Assembly (NCBI GenBank): GCA_965197825.1
Contig: CBDANW010000003.1
Span: 1,798,001-1,862,000 of the forward strand
Origin: CBDANW01 sp965197825
GTDB taxonomy: Bacteria > Acidobacteriota > Vicinamibacteria > Marinacidobacterales > DATDRI01
DNA: 64,000 nucleotides
Direction: 5' to 3'
Shown: positions 52,783 through 61,984 of the stretch, piece after piece
Position numbering within the stretch: the first letter of the stretch is position 1
Layout of the letters: every line of letters starts with the position of its first letter
The notes under the pieces: generated by a model
Database searches by the model: none
The model's input: the letters and a program-made list of their open reading frames with translations, nothing else
What the model was told of the DNA's origin: nothing
Translations under genes and position numbers: made by a program

Positions 52783-53757
52783 CTAGAGTGGAAGCTCGGT
52801 TCCGATCCCCTTCTGCACCGCCCGGTGGTAGACGAGAGCGGCGGTGGCCATGTCATCGAGCGCGAGTCCAAGATTGATGCAGACGGTCCGCTCCTCTTCC
52901 GACTCCCGGCCCGGCTTCGTCCCCGCCACAATCTCTCCGAGATCGGCGTACGGCTCGGGCGTGCCGCGAAAGTATCCTTCCTCTCGGTAGTAGCGCATCT
53001 GCGCGACGTCATCGGTCGCGAGCTTATCGACCTGTCGTAAGGCGTCCCCTTGCCAGTACGAGTCGAAATCCAATGGACAGGCAAAGGCGCCCGGCACCAG
53101 CCAACCCGGCTCGATGGCTGGATACGGCTCCTTCAGAATAGGGCCGCTCGTGACGACCAGATCCATTTCGCGGACCGCTTTCTCAGCGGTCGTGACCGGT
53201 TCCACTGTTACGCTGATTCGCTCGCTCATTTCATCCGCAAAGCGCGCAGTAATCTCCGGCACGATGTCGTAGGCCTTCACCCGTTTCAGCTCGAACGAAC
53301 TGGATAGCGCTTCGAGATTGCTCCGTCCCTGGACACCACAAGCCAAGATTCCCACCCTCGCGCTCTGCCTCCGCGCCAGGTACTTCGCAGCCACGGCGGT
53401 GGCCGCGCCGGTGCGCATTGCGGTGATCCAGGTGCAATCCATCACCGCGATCGGCAACCCGGTGTCGGGATCGTTCAAGATCAGCAGACCACTTATGTAG
53501 GGCAGGCCTTTCTCTTGATTCTCGGGATAACCTGCGACCCATTTAAGGCCGCTCGCGCCGATACCAGGGATGTAGGCCGGCATGGCATGAATGAACGCGT
53601 CGGGGCGGGGATGGATACCCGGCTTCGGGGGCATCTCCACTCTTCCGGCTCCCTTCTCTCGGAACATCTGCTCGAGCGCGTCGATGATCTCCGTCATCGG
53701 AACCGCAAGGGACTCAACGTCACGTCGAGACAGATAGAGAAACGTGTCCCGCGTCAT
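52783..53757 (-). CDS. ornithine cyclodeaminase / mu-crystallin family protein
   Basis: 324 residues from ATG 53757. Rossmann-type NAD-binding enzyme. Motifs: PPKPGIHPRPDAFIHAMPAY, KWVAGYPENQEKGLPYISGL, AVMDCTWITAMRTGAATAVA, VGILACGVQGRSNLEALS and the late NLGLALDDMATAALVYHRAV. Family reactions include ornithine to proline and related imino-acid reductions; substrate here is unproven. Longer upstream starts lack homology. Confidence 0.92.
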   Translation of the reverse strand: MTRDTFLYLSRRDVESLAVPMTEIIDALEQMFREKGAGRVEMPPKPGIHPRPDAFIHAMPAYIPGIGASGLKWVAGYPENQEKGLPYISGLLILNDPDTGLPIAVMDCTWITAMRTGAATAVAAKYLARRQSARVGILACGVQGRSNLEALSSSFELKRVKAYDIVPEITARFADEMSERISVTVEPVTTAEKAVREMDLVVTSGPILKEPYPAIEPGWLVPGAFACPLDFDSYWQGDALRQVDKLATDDVAQMRYYREEGYFRGTPEPYADLGEIVAGTKPGRESEEERTVCINLGLALDDMATAALVYHRAVQKGIGTELPL

Positions 53758-53908
53758 GGTTCTCAAGAGTATCCGCAACCGGGCTCGTCGCGCCAGGGGA
53801 AGCCGAGTGAGCGCGCAAATCGGCCACACTCGGTGACGAGGAAATCGTCAAAAAAATGCGGAGAATCGGACTATTGAAGGTGTCAAAAGCAAGAGGATGC
53901 TGTACTGG

Positions 53909-54280
53909 CTAGAAACCTCGCTTCCGCCGGCGGATCCCTCGGCGGCTTCCCTTGTTCTTGAGGGGGCGACCACCGTCGAAAGGGGGCGCCCAACCCGCGT
54001 CGCCGCCGCGGTTCGGGGAAAACGAGCGCTGTGGCTTGGCCTGTGCTTCGTTGACCCGCAGTGGCCTGCCGGCCAACTCCTTGCCGTCGAGCGCTTCGAT
54101 AGCTTTCGCGGCATCGCCGTCGCTTTCGAACTCGACGAAGGCAAACCCGCGCATACGACCAGTCGCCTTGTCGAGAGGCATCACCACGTCCTGAACAGTA
54201 CCGATGGCGCCAAACGCCTCGAGTAGTTGTTCGCGCGTGATGTCGAAACTCAAATTACCAGCAAATACTTTGCGTGAAAT
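53909..54280 (-). CDS. RRM-type RNA-binding protein; probable ATT start
   Basis: Single RNA-recognition motif: RNP2 KVFAGNLSF, RNP1 RGFAFVEF, then a basic Arg/Gly/Lys tail (GSRRGIRRRKRGF), as in bacterial cold-inducible RNA-binding proteins. The first canonical start (TTG 54253) falls within RNP2 and would destroy it. Upstream in frame there is no ATG, GTG or TTG before a stop at 54131; an ideal AAAAGGAGG lies five bases before ATT at 54280, giving ISRKVFAGNL. A one-base loss after an ATG at 54285 is the alternative. Confidence 0.88.
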   Translation of the reverse strand: MSRKVFAGNLSFDITREQLLEAFGAIGTVQDVVMPLDKATGRMRGFAFVEFESDGDAAKAIEALDGKELAGRPLRVNEAQAKPQRSFSPNRGGDAGWAPPFDGGRPLKNKGSRRGIRRRKRGF

Positions 54281-54514
54281 GACATCCTCCTTTTGATAAG
54301 CGCACGTAAGCCACGTGCTACGGCAGCATCACTCTGTAGCCAAAATGCCCCGATGAGTTTTTTCGTTTGGGTCACGCTGATTGGGATTTCGGCTGGATCA
54401 CTCGGTTGGCGCTGTCTGTGAAAGGGGTTTCAGCGAACTGGGGGCAAATAGATGAGGCCCCGGGCTAGCCGATCCAGACTCAAATGAAACCCGGGTGTGG
54501 TGACTTCGCACTAC
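54281..54514. other. non-coding gap
   Basis: No coding region, repeat or terminator I can support, apart from the ribosome site of the RRM gene at 54286-54294. Confidence 0.5.
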
Positions 54515-54950
54515 TTAATTATACTCCCGGGTCCTCAAGCGCTGCAAATACTGTGATGTCTCCTCGATCTGGGCGGATGCGGCCCGAGGAGAGCCGCTCA
54601 GGCGTCCCTCGTCCGGAAGGCGTGTCGCGCCCGATCCACGTACGGATACACCTGAAATACGCCGCTTAACCTCGATTTCCGCGACGATACCGGCCATCTT
54701 ACCCTGCACGGCGGCCACCTTGACGTCGCCCCCGTGGTCCGCCAGCTTCTTGTGTAATCCCAACAGCGTGCTTAACCCGTGAAGTGAGACGTAGTTGAGC
54801 TTCGTGCAGTCGACGATGATCTTCGAAGCCACCCGATTCGACGAGTTTTAGCAGCTCCCCGACGAATTGTTCGGCGGTGCCCTTGTCTAATCCGCCGTCG
54901 GCGCTCAGGACCAGGACCCCGTCATCCACGTTCTTATAGTAAAACTCCAT
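54515..54950 (-). pseudogene. STAS-domain anti-sigma-factor antagonist-like gene, frameshifted
   Basis: First frame: MEFYYKNVDDGVLVLSADGG, LDKGTAEQFVGELLKLVES. Second frame: ASKIIVDCTKLNYVSLHGLS, TLLGLHKKLADHGGDVKVAA. Together they form a STAS domain; the usual phosphorylatable Ser lies in VSLHGLSTL. The switch is near 54825-54835. The C-terminal tail after AEIEV is Ser/Arg-rich and may be another frame error. Confidence 0.75.
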
Positions 54951-55039
54951 CGGTCCTCCGGATGCCCTTGAGATGCTATCGCCGTCTGGGTCCTTAGAGC
55001 AAGTCGCGCCTCCCCCAAACCTGGCACCGATCGATAGAT

Positions 55040-56410
55040 TTGGACTGATTATTCCCGATAGGGAACGCGTACCGGCATCTCGGTGACCGGTACGAGCTCT
55101 TCCATTTCAGGCATTCCAGGCTCGCCCTTCATTTCCTCCGCGCGGGCGGCGTACCAGTTGGCGCCCGGCCACGCCGACAGCCCGTGAGCGAAAACACTCA
55201 ACAGCACGGTCGCGATGACGATGGTAAAGATCTCAAACAGCAAAGCGACCGCGGACTCCTCGCTGGAGAACGACGCTTGGGTTTTCGTCCGGCGTCGAAA
55301 CTCGCGGTTGAGATTCTCCAGAGCATTGGTCGTTCGAATCGATTTCCACATGGCACGATGGAATTCGTAGAAGGTCAGCAGCTGATTACCGGCCTCCTCT
55401 AGGCTTCGGACGACGGCCGGCGCGAGAGGCGTCCACTTGGCGACGAGCTCGTCATAGGCTTTGCGAGCATCGATCCCGTTCTTGGCGTAGACGATCCGGT
55501 TGTAGTCACGCCGGAGCTCACGGCGTGCGTGCGCCGGGCAATGTTCGAGCAAGTCGGCGCGCTTGTGCTCGGTACATCGCTGCAACCGGCACCCCGGCCA
55601 CTTCTCCAGCGCTTTCGTCAGCCCCTTGTGGCCGTCGCTGATCACTAGCTTGGGAGCCCGGAGTCCTCGAGCCTGGAGTCCCTCCAGCACGGAGCCCCAA
55701 TGCGTCGAGGTTTCGCTCACCGCCAGACGCAATGACAACAGACGTTTGTGCCCGTCTGGCGCGACCCCGAGCGCGACCAGTACGGGTACGCTGATCACAC
55801 GTTTCGCCATCCGCACTTTCAGGTGGAAGCCGTCCAGGTAAACGATCGCGTAGACCTCCTCGCTGAGAGCACGGTTCTGCCATTCCTCGAAGCGCTCCTT
55901 CAGCCGGCTAACCACGCGAGACACCGCGCTCTTCGATAGGTGCTCCTCACCGAGCAGTGGTTTCAGCGCTTTGCGGATCCGGCGGCTATTCGCGCCCGAC
56001 AAGTACGTCCCCAAGATCGCCTCGTCGACCTCACGAGTCCGGCGCGCGTACCGGGGCAACAGCTCGCTCCTGAACTCTGTCGTCTCTCCCGTTTCCTCGT
56101 CTCGCACGCGGGCTCGTGGCACACGGAGCTCGCGAGTTCCCACCGACGTCGTCACGCGACGGGTTTCGGCTCCGTTGCGATATCCACGGCGGTCTTCCGC
56201 ACGCTCGTAGCTACCACACCCCAGCGCTTGGTTGACTTCTTCCTCGAGCACGACCTCGATCGCCTCCAGTACCCGCTTACGCAGCCGAAGTTGGACGAAC
56301 TCCCGGTACTCGCTTACAGACTCCTTCGATATGGTGGTAGGCTTCTTCATGGCGTAATCCTCCTCCTCGCCTTTCCAGGCGCGGTTTCGTTTTGCTTAAC
56401 CGGAGGTTAC
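55040..56410. mobile_element. IS256-B (ends approximate)
   Basis: Single copy, so ends are set only by the coding region and by where the antiporter gene resumes. No convincing inverted repeat or target duplication was found. Confidence 0.7.
55049..56350 (-). CDS. IS256-B transposase
   Basis: 433-residue IS256/Mutator-family transposase. EAIEVVLEEEVNQALG, RRGYRNGAETRRV, catalytic Asp in VYLDGFHLKVRM, Asp in LVISDGHKGLTKAL, QRCTEHKRADLLEH and Glu in RTTNALENLNREFRRR. Hydrophobic C-terminal segment (LFEIFTIVIATVLLSVF) is unusual for the family. Frame intact. Clearly different from IS256-A and IS256-C. Confidence 0.95.
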   Translation of the reverse strand: MKKPTTISKESVSEYREFVQLRLRKRVLEAIEVVLEEEVNQALGCGSYERAEDRRGYRNGAETRRVTTSVGTRELRVPRARVRDEETGETTEFRSELLPRYARRTREVDEAILGTYLSGANSRRIRKALKPLLGEEHLSKSAVSRVVSRLKERFEEWQNRALSEEVYAIVYLDGFHLKVRMAKRVISVPVLVALGVAPDGHKRLLSLRLAVSETSTHWGSVLEGLQARGLRAPKLVISDGHKGLTKALEKWPGCRLQRCTEHKRADLLEHCPAHARRELRRDYNRIVYAKNGIDARKAYDELVAKWTPLAPAVVRSLEEAGNQLLTFYEFHRAMWKSIRTTNALENLNREFRRRTKTQASFSSEESAVALLFEIFTIVIATVLLSVFAHGLSAWPGANWYAARAEEMKGEPGMPEMEELVPVTEMPVRVPYRE

Positions 56411-56417
56411 GCCATTC

Positions 56418-56843
56418 TTATTTCCACGGGAAGCGAGACGGATCCGGCAACGCGATGCCATCATTGAGCCCGCTTTCGACGTTCAAGGCTTGCCGGATTC
56501 GAACCGGAACGCGCGGGCTGCTGACCACGGCTCGGCCGAGTGCGGCATCGGTGGGTGCGAGGATGGCGGCCACCACCGCCGCCTCCCAGAAGCTCAAATG
56601 GTCGAAGAGGATTGCCGCCAAGAGAGTTCCCAAGAGAATCGTCAACGGCATGCCGATCGCCAGTAGGCGGAGCTGGAGATGGTACTCGCGTCGGAGGGTC
56701 TTCAAATGAATGCGCGTCGCGTCGCTGAAAAGTACCAAGACCAGCGTCAGCTCCGCCAACGTTTGCACGACTTCTTGCTCCGTATCGAGCTCCACCAGCC
56801 CGAGCACACGGCCACTCATCACCAGGCCAAAGATCGGCGATTA
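56418..56843 (-). pseudogene. NhaP/CPA1-type Na+/H+ antiporter fragment
   Basis: About 135 residues with membrane helices typical of CPA1 antiporters: TLAELTLVLVLFSDATRI (half of the TM3 motif), LLAIGMPLTILLGTLLA, AAVVAAILAPTDAALG (the ATDP-like ion site) and ALNVESGLNDGIALP. C-terminus is lost at the IS256-B boundary; the N-terminal first helix or two are also missing. Non-functional. Confidence 0.88.
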
Positions 56844-57201
56844 TGCACTTGACTAAAATCATGACAACTATTTAGATTTCAATTCGGAATCATGCTCGGC
56901 CAGGAAGGCGCAACGGCCTTCATGCCGCGCTTGCCGAATACCCACTCCATCAATCGCGCCCCGTCATCTCGGGCACCGGCTTGGGCGGCTTCTTGCGTCG
57001 TTTGGCCTGGCGTCGTTTAGGCTTCACTGTCCGAGCCTTCCTTCCTGAATCGCCTTTAATATTTCGCGGACCAGTCGAATGGTGAACACGCATAGGAATG
57101 TGACCCGAAAGACCTTTCTCGGGGAGAGTATAAATTCCTCCAGTCTCTTGTTCATCGCTAATTCGTGGGTAGAATTGAATCAATCCAATCTACGAGTCCG
57201 T
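56844..57201. other. gap with a doubtful small ORF
   Basis: A 77-codon ORF (57183 to 56950, -) ends in a Lys/Arg/Pro-rich tail (KPKRRQAKRRKKPPKPVPEM). It lacks a clear ribosome site and family; I do not call it a gene. Confidence 0.4.
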
Positions 57202-57440
57202 GTGGCACGAGTAAGAGTGCCGCCAGCCGTCACCTCGTGAGCCAGACGACTAAGAAGCTCGAGGAATACCCTGTCTCGGCGGCTAGAGGAGTTCGAGCTT
57301 GCGGCACTATGCTGGATGGCCTTGAGGTGGCCGGACAGACCGTCGTCGTAACTCTCGGTATCACAATAGATGGAACGAAAGTGCCCCTGGGTATATGGCT
57401 GGGCTCGACGGAGAACTCTCGGGTGTGCACCGCGATGTTG
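57202..57440 (+). pseudogene. IS256-C copy 3, first fragment
   Basis: Matches the middle of the IS256-C transposase (GTSKSAASRHLVSQTTKKLE to NSRVCTAML) with two indels: an extra C in GAATACCCTG and a lost G in GGCACTATG. Interrupted by IS66-1 copy 3. Confidence 0.9.
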
Positions 57441-57522
57441 GTGTCCTTGCGGTACCAATGCGTGACCTTGCTAGGTGGGATCTGTAATCTGAGCGCAGAG
57501 ATCCATCAAGGAGGTCAAATCG

Positions 57523-58062
57523 ATGCGCTCGAGGAAAGCGGGACTTTCAGAGGTTGAGAAACAGTTCGAATCATGGAGGTCGAAGCCACACGGACGTTTG
57601 ATCCCGGAGGAGTTGTGGAATGCGGCGGTGGGGCTGCTGGATCGGTATACGCCGAGCGCGATCTGCCGTCATCTCCGCTTGAATTCGGCGCGATTCAAGA
57701 AGGTCCGAAAGACTCATGGAGCGGTTGTGAGCGCCAAACGTCTCAAGGGAGGACAACGAAGGGTTTCTGGAGTAGGCTCCCTGAGCAAGAAGCCTGGACG
57801 GAGTGGAACGGAGCAGGTGAGCGCGATAGCTCCGAGTCGGACTGCGTTCGTGGAGCTGGCGCATGGGATGGGCTTGTCGGGCGGCATGATGACGCCTCCG
57901 CTGAACTCGGTTCAGGGTGAAGGAACGATGTGCCGTCTGACGGTAGAGAGCGCATCGGGGAGCCTGACGGTCGTAACGTCGAATCGCGAGGGAGAGAATG
58001 AGCTGGTCGAATCTGTTTGTCGCTTCGTGGTCGGCGCGCTCGGCAACGGCACTCACACATGA
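57523..58062 (+). CDS. IS66-1 TnpA, copy 3
   Basis: Complete 179-residue copy, preceded by CAAGGAGGTCAA. Serves as reference for the partial gene at the start of the window. Overlaps tnpB as ATGA. Confidence 0.87.
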   Translation: MRSRKAGLSEVEKQFESWRSKPHGRLIPEELWNAAVGLLDRYTPSAICRHLRLNSARFKKVRKTHGAVVSAKRLKGGQRRVSGVGSLSKKPGRSGTEQVSAIAPSRTAFVELAHGMGLSGGMMTPPLNSVQGEGTMCRLTVESASGSLTVVTSNREGENELVESVCRFVVGALGNGTHT

Positions 58063-58412
58063 TCCAGATCGTTCCTCAACTGAAGGTATTGGTGGCTTGC
58101 GAGCCGGTTGATTTCCGCAAGGGTATCGATTCTTTGGCTTGCGTGTGCCGACAACAATTCCAGCTCGATCCGTTCCTCGGCACGTTATTCGTTTTTCGTA
58201 ATCGTTCAGGCACGGCGCTCAAATTTTTGGTGTACGACGGACAGGGGTTTTGGTTATTTCAGAAGCGTTTTTCGAAGGGCCGTCTGCAGTGGTGGCCGCG
58301 TCATACCACGGATGGAGTTGCGGCGCTGCCCGCCGAGCAATTGGCGGTGCTAATCTACAATGGACTTCCGTTGCAGGCGGGAATGGCGGAGGCGTGGCGT
58401 CGGGTCAGTTGA
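58059..58412 (+). CDS. IS66-1 TnpB, copy 3
   Basis: 117 residues, one change from copy 1 (PLQAGMAE for PLRAGMAE). Motif VDFRKGIDSLA intact. Confidence 0.93.
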   Translation: MIQIVPQLKVLVACEPVDFRKGIDSLACVCRQQFQLDPFLGTLFVFRNRSGTALKFLVYDGQGFWLFQKRFSKGRLQWWPRHTTDGVAALPAEQLAVLIYNGLPLQAGMAEAWRRVS

Positions 58413-58496
58413 GCCTATTCAACGTTTCCTGATAGCTCCAAGGCAGCCACGACTCGGGTGCGGCTCTAGCGTCTTGGGCGTGCATGGAGATGTTCG

Positions 58497-59279
58497 TCAG
58501 GTAGTGCACCGGTAGATGGCTGCGATGTCCTCGAGCACCCGGTCACAGTGCTCAGGAAAGGCGGGCTCGGCTTCGATGAAGTAGCGGCGTGCATGCACCA
58601 TACACTTGGCAGTGATCCGCAGCGGTGAACGCGGCGCCATCGAAGAGGCGTCGGCCATATGGATGACCTTGCTTGCCTGGACCGTGCGCTGATTCAACAG
58701 CTGGTCCATGTTCTCGCCCGCATGACGTCGTCCGCTCGCGTACAGAACGATCGGAGCAAGCGTTTTGTCCAAGCCACGGGCAACAATGCCCGTGGTGAAG
58801 ATGCCCGTTCGCTCGCCTTGAGCTAAAGTCTCGTTCTCCGCCATCAATGTGAGAATCCGAACTCCGGTGTCGTCACTGTGAACCAGAGGCCGGTTCGCGG
58901 CGAGTGTTTCCATGTGGCGAAAAACCGGCAACACGGCGTTGGCCATTGCTTCGGCGCGTTCGAACTGCGTGGAGGCCCCCGCCCACTTCTGCCACTGCGC
59001 CAGGCGGTGATGAGGCATGCCCATGGCGTAGCGCAATACCGAAACGACCGCATCCACACTCGGATGGTACTTGCTTGCTCCAGCCTGAGGCGGAAGCGGC
59101 GCGGTGAACGTCTTCTGGCAACCTGCGCATCGCAGCATCTGGCGTTCGTATACCGTCGCCTGGATCAGGGGCTGAGCTTTCAGCTCCACATCCTTTCTCG
59201 GAGCTTGGGTGTCATAGAGCTTGCCTTGGCACAGAGGCTCGGGGTATGGGCCGCCCGCTTTCACTTCGCCATGGCTCAC
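58497..59279 (-). pseudogene. IS66-1 TnpC, copy 3, internal deletion
   Basis: Reads as copy 1 up to VLEDIAAIYR, then frameshifts to CTT and stops. Deletion of 361 bases (equivalent to 940-1300 of copy 1) between CACCGG and TGCGG, with CGG microhomology. Catalytic Glu region lost. First zinc-finger Cys is Tyr, as in copy 1. Confidence 0.93.
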
Positions 59280-59316
59280 CGTCTCCCGTTTGGCGCCTGT
59301 GTAGTCCTTGGCCCCA

Positions 59317-59526
59317 TTACGGCCATGACACTTTCTCTTTCCTTTCCTTTTCAGCTTCTTTCCGTTTCGCGCGACGTTCCGTCGTCGGCGTGCTCACGCC
59401 TCGACGATAGCGGCATCGTAGAACGTGGCGAACTGTCTCGAGCAGAACCGGGCAAGCTTCCTCGGGAAGCTCTCCTCTCGATAGACGCTCTTCCAGGCGG
59501 AGCAGCTCAGCCCGCTCGACCTTCAT
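59317..59526 (-). CDS. IS66-1 tnpC-N, copy 3
   Basis: 69 codons, same as copy 1 with one change (LLRLEER). The same frame break to the main tnpC is kept. Confidence 0.7.
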   Translation of the reverse strand: MKVERAELLRLEERLSRGELPEEACPVLLETVRHVLRCRYRRGVSTPTTERRAKRKEAEKERKEKVSWP

Positions 59527-59915
59527 CCTCGAGCGAGGCTTGCGCGTCGATGAGTCGATTCTCTGCGTAGTGGACGGAGGTAAAGGCATCCGCAAGGCAC
59601 TCGTCGACGTTTTGGGGGACCTCGCGGTCATCCAAAGGTGCCAGATCCATAAACTCCGGAATCTTCGCTCGTACCTTCCCAAGTCTCGTCACGCCTACGT
59701 GCTCCAGACGATGAAGGAAGCCTACAAGTGCAAGAGTGCCGACAAGGCGCGCAAGCGACTTCAGGCATTGGTGTCGTGGCTCGAGCGAAACGGCTACGAC
59801 GAAGCTGCCGGAAGCCTTCGTGAAGGGATGGAAGAGACACTCACGGTCGTGAAGCTCGCGCTGCCCGCCTTACTTCGCCAGTCTCTTGCCACGACGAACG
59901 CCATTGAGAATCTCA
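59527..59915 (+). pseudogene. IS256-C copy 3, second fragment
   Basis: Continues the transposase from LERGLRVDESILCVVDGG to TTNAIENL, where it is cut by IS66-2 copy D. The terminal repeats are absent. Confidence 0.9.
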
Positions 59916-61071
59916 GCCGAATCGCTTTCAAGATCCGCTGCGAACGTTGCTTGCGTAAACGAAGTCTCAGTTTCTGAGCTTTTTCATCGCCGGGAAACGG
60001 ACCCGGGACCTCGCGTTCGACTTCGTACAGCTCTCCGATCAAACGAAGCACTTCGGAGCAAGCTTGCGGGTAGTGCTCGCTGGCTTCGTCGAACTTTCTT
60101 TTCACGTGCGCCCAGCAGTGGGCGAGACGAAACTGTGGACCGGCACGAGCCGCGTAGCCGTCTGGACCGGCACGAGCTAGCACCTCGTACACCGCGTAGC
60201 CGTCCACAACCGCGATGCCGGAGTAGGTCCCCAGCACCTTTTGGCCATCTTCCGTCGATTTCGTCGGCAGCATTCGGTAGTACGCGATGTCCGGACTCGA
60301 AACGCCCCACACCGTGCCCGCCGACTTCTTCATCGAGCCCATCAGAGGCCACCGCGTTTCGTCGGCGTGGATGACGGGTGACTCCAAAACCTTCTCTCCC
60401 AGAGCGTCGTACACCGGATTCAGATGACGTGCCAGTACGTTCAGCTGGTCCCACAGCGTCTGGCTGTCGATATCTAGCCCTTCGCGGCGCATCATTCGAA
60501 CCTGGCGCTCGAGAGGCATATGGTCCAGGTACTTGCTGATGGCCACTTCGGTCGCGAACTCCACCGAGTAGCGGCCTCCGGGCTGAAGCTTCGTCGCCGC
60601 CGGTGCGGTGACGACGTTCGCGTTACATCGGCAGCGGTACTTTTTCCGCAAATGCCGTTCGATGACGAAGCTCCGCTTCACCACCGTCACCACTTCCGAT
60701 TCCTCGTATTGACCCGCCATCTCGCCGTCGCACACCGAGCACTTTTTCTCTGTCTCGGCGAGTTCGATTACTTTGTCGACCACGGGAAGATGAGGCTGTT
60801 CGCGCGGGCCGTGCCCTTTCTTCTTGTTCTTTTTAGCCTTCGTTTTCTTCCGGGTCCGCTTTTCGTCGATGCGGAAAATGCTCTCTCGCTTTTCCTGTAG
60901 TTGCTTGAGAACCGACAGTTCAAGTTGCTCCGTTTCCGGCACACCATGGAGTCTCGCCAGTTCCACTCGCAGACGAACGTTTTCATTGACGAGGCGCTGG
61001 TTCTCGTTATCAACGAGGAGAGCTATCTGGCGGAGTGTTTCGAGGTCGTGTTCGTTTTTTATGCGAACCAC
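59916..61071 (-). pseudogene. IS66-2 TnpC, copy D, C-terminally truncated
   Basis: N-terminal 385 residues, including zinc finger and first two catalytic Asp residues, without the Glu. The frame continues into antisense IS256-C sequence. Confidence 0.9.
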
Positions 61072-61085
61072 GGAATACGATTAGA

Positions 61086-61466
61086 TCATAGAGACGATCT
61101 CACGGCAAGTGAAAAATGCTTCATTTCAGGAGGTGACAAAGATATTTTTCCGACCAACCGGCTCCCCTCCAGAAACAACGACAACTCTGTCGTCGTCAGT
61201 CGCACTGGCTCGCCGTCACCGCTGGACCACAGGCATGCGAACTTTCCCTCTTCGAGACGTTTCGCGTAGACGCACAGTCCGGTCCCGTCCCAGTGCAGAA
61301 CTTTCGCGCGGATTCGGTTGCGGCTGACGAACAAGTACAGCTCACCGCTCAGCGGGTCACGACCAAGCTCGTTCATCACCAGCGCCGACAGACCGTCAAA
61401 GCCCTTGCGGAGATCCGCCGGCGCCGCGTACGCCCACGCCGACACCCGACGGCTATTCCACTTCAT
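61086..61466 (-). CDS. IS66-2 TnpB, copy D
   Basis: 126 residues, one change from copy C (LEGSRLV for LEVSRLV). APADLRKGFDGL motif present. Confidence 0.92.
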   Translation of the reverse strand: MKWNSRRVSAWAYAAPADLRKGFDGLSALVMNELGRDPLSGELYLFVSRNRIRAKVLHWDGTGLCVYAKRLEEGKFACLWSSGDGEPVRLTTTELSLFLEGSRLVGKISLSPPEMKHFSLAVRSSL

Positions 61467-61786
61467 CCCAGCTGCTCAACAAGCCGCAGCAGCCGCTGTT
61501 CCGACAGACCCTCGATTCGATACCCTCGCGGGGTTACCAGCGTAATCTCCGTGCGTTTTTCCGATTCCACGACTTCGACACGCCGAACGATACCCCTCAT
61601 AGCCTCCTCTCGATTCCATCGAGATAGACTCCAGCCACTCACCCCGAGCCCCCTCGCGACACCCTCAAGGCTCGCGCCCTGATCCTTCATCTGATTCAGA
61701 TACAGCACCGCTTCGCGACGTTGTTCCCGCGAGTAACGCCGCCCTCGACCTGTGCGGCCACGATTTTCTTCACGTGCTCGCCTACG
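61463..61786 (-). pseudogene. IS66-2 TnpA, copy D, 5' end replaced
   Basis: Lacks the first eight codons (MEARTAFR). It is in frame with the Crp-type N-terminus, giving a 173-residue chimeric ORF from 61984. Confidence 0.9.
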
Positions 61787-61984
61787 GTCATCGGAAAGAA
61801 TCGTGACCTTGACCCGTCCGGACAAAATCATGAAGAGGGAATCCCCTGGATCGTGCTCGAAGAAGATCACGGAGTCCTTGGAAAACTTGCGGCGCGTGGC
61901 AACCGCGATCAGGCTATCGAGATCCGCATCATCGAGGTCCCCGAACAGCGGCACTTCCCGGAACAGATCGAGACTGATGCTCAA
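61787..61984 (-). pseudogene. Crp/Fnr-type cNMP-binding protein, N-terminal fragment
   Basis: 66 residues of a cyclic-nucleotide-binding domain: SLDLFREVPLFGDLDDADLD, KFSKDSVIFFEHDPGDSLFM, ILSGRVKVTILSDD. TTG start overlapping the stop of the TPR/SLH gene. The rest of the domain and any DNA-binding part are lost to IS66-2 copy D. Confidence 0.88.

Larger units (their letters stand above)
57440..59526. mobile_element. IS66-1 copy 3, right end deleted
   Basis: Intact left end GGTGTCCTTGCGGTACC at 57440. Ends at the ATG of tnpC-N, so the DruA-like gene, right repeat and about 9 bases of target are gone. A 361-base deletion lies within tnpC. Confidence 0.92.
59916..61786. mobile_element. IS66-2 copy D, both ends lost
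   Basis: Equivalent to about 49249-51126 of copy C. One side joins IS256-C after GAATCTCA, the other joins a Crp-type gene after CGCCTACG. No terminal repeats remain. Confidence 0.92.

Noticed and set aside
56950..57183. 77-residue basic ORF
   Set aside because: Low-complexity Lys/Arg/Pro tail, no clear ribosome site, and its 5' side abuts an IS256-C fragment.
57440..59536. Target duplication for IS66-1 copy 3
   Set aside because: The right end and about 9 bases of target are deleted, so no duplication can be seen.
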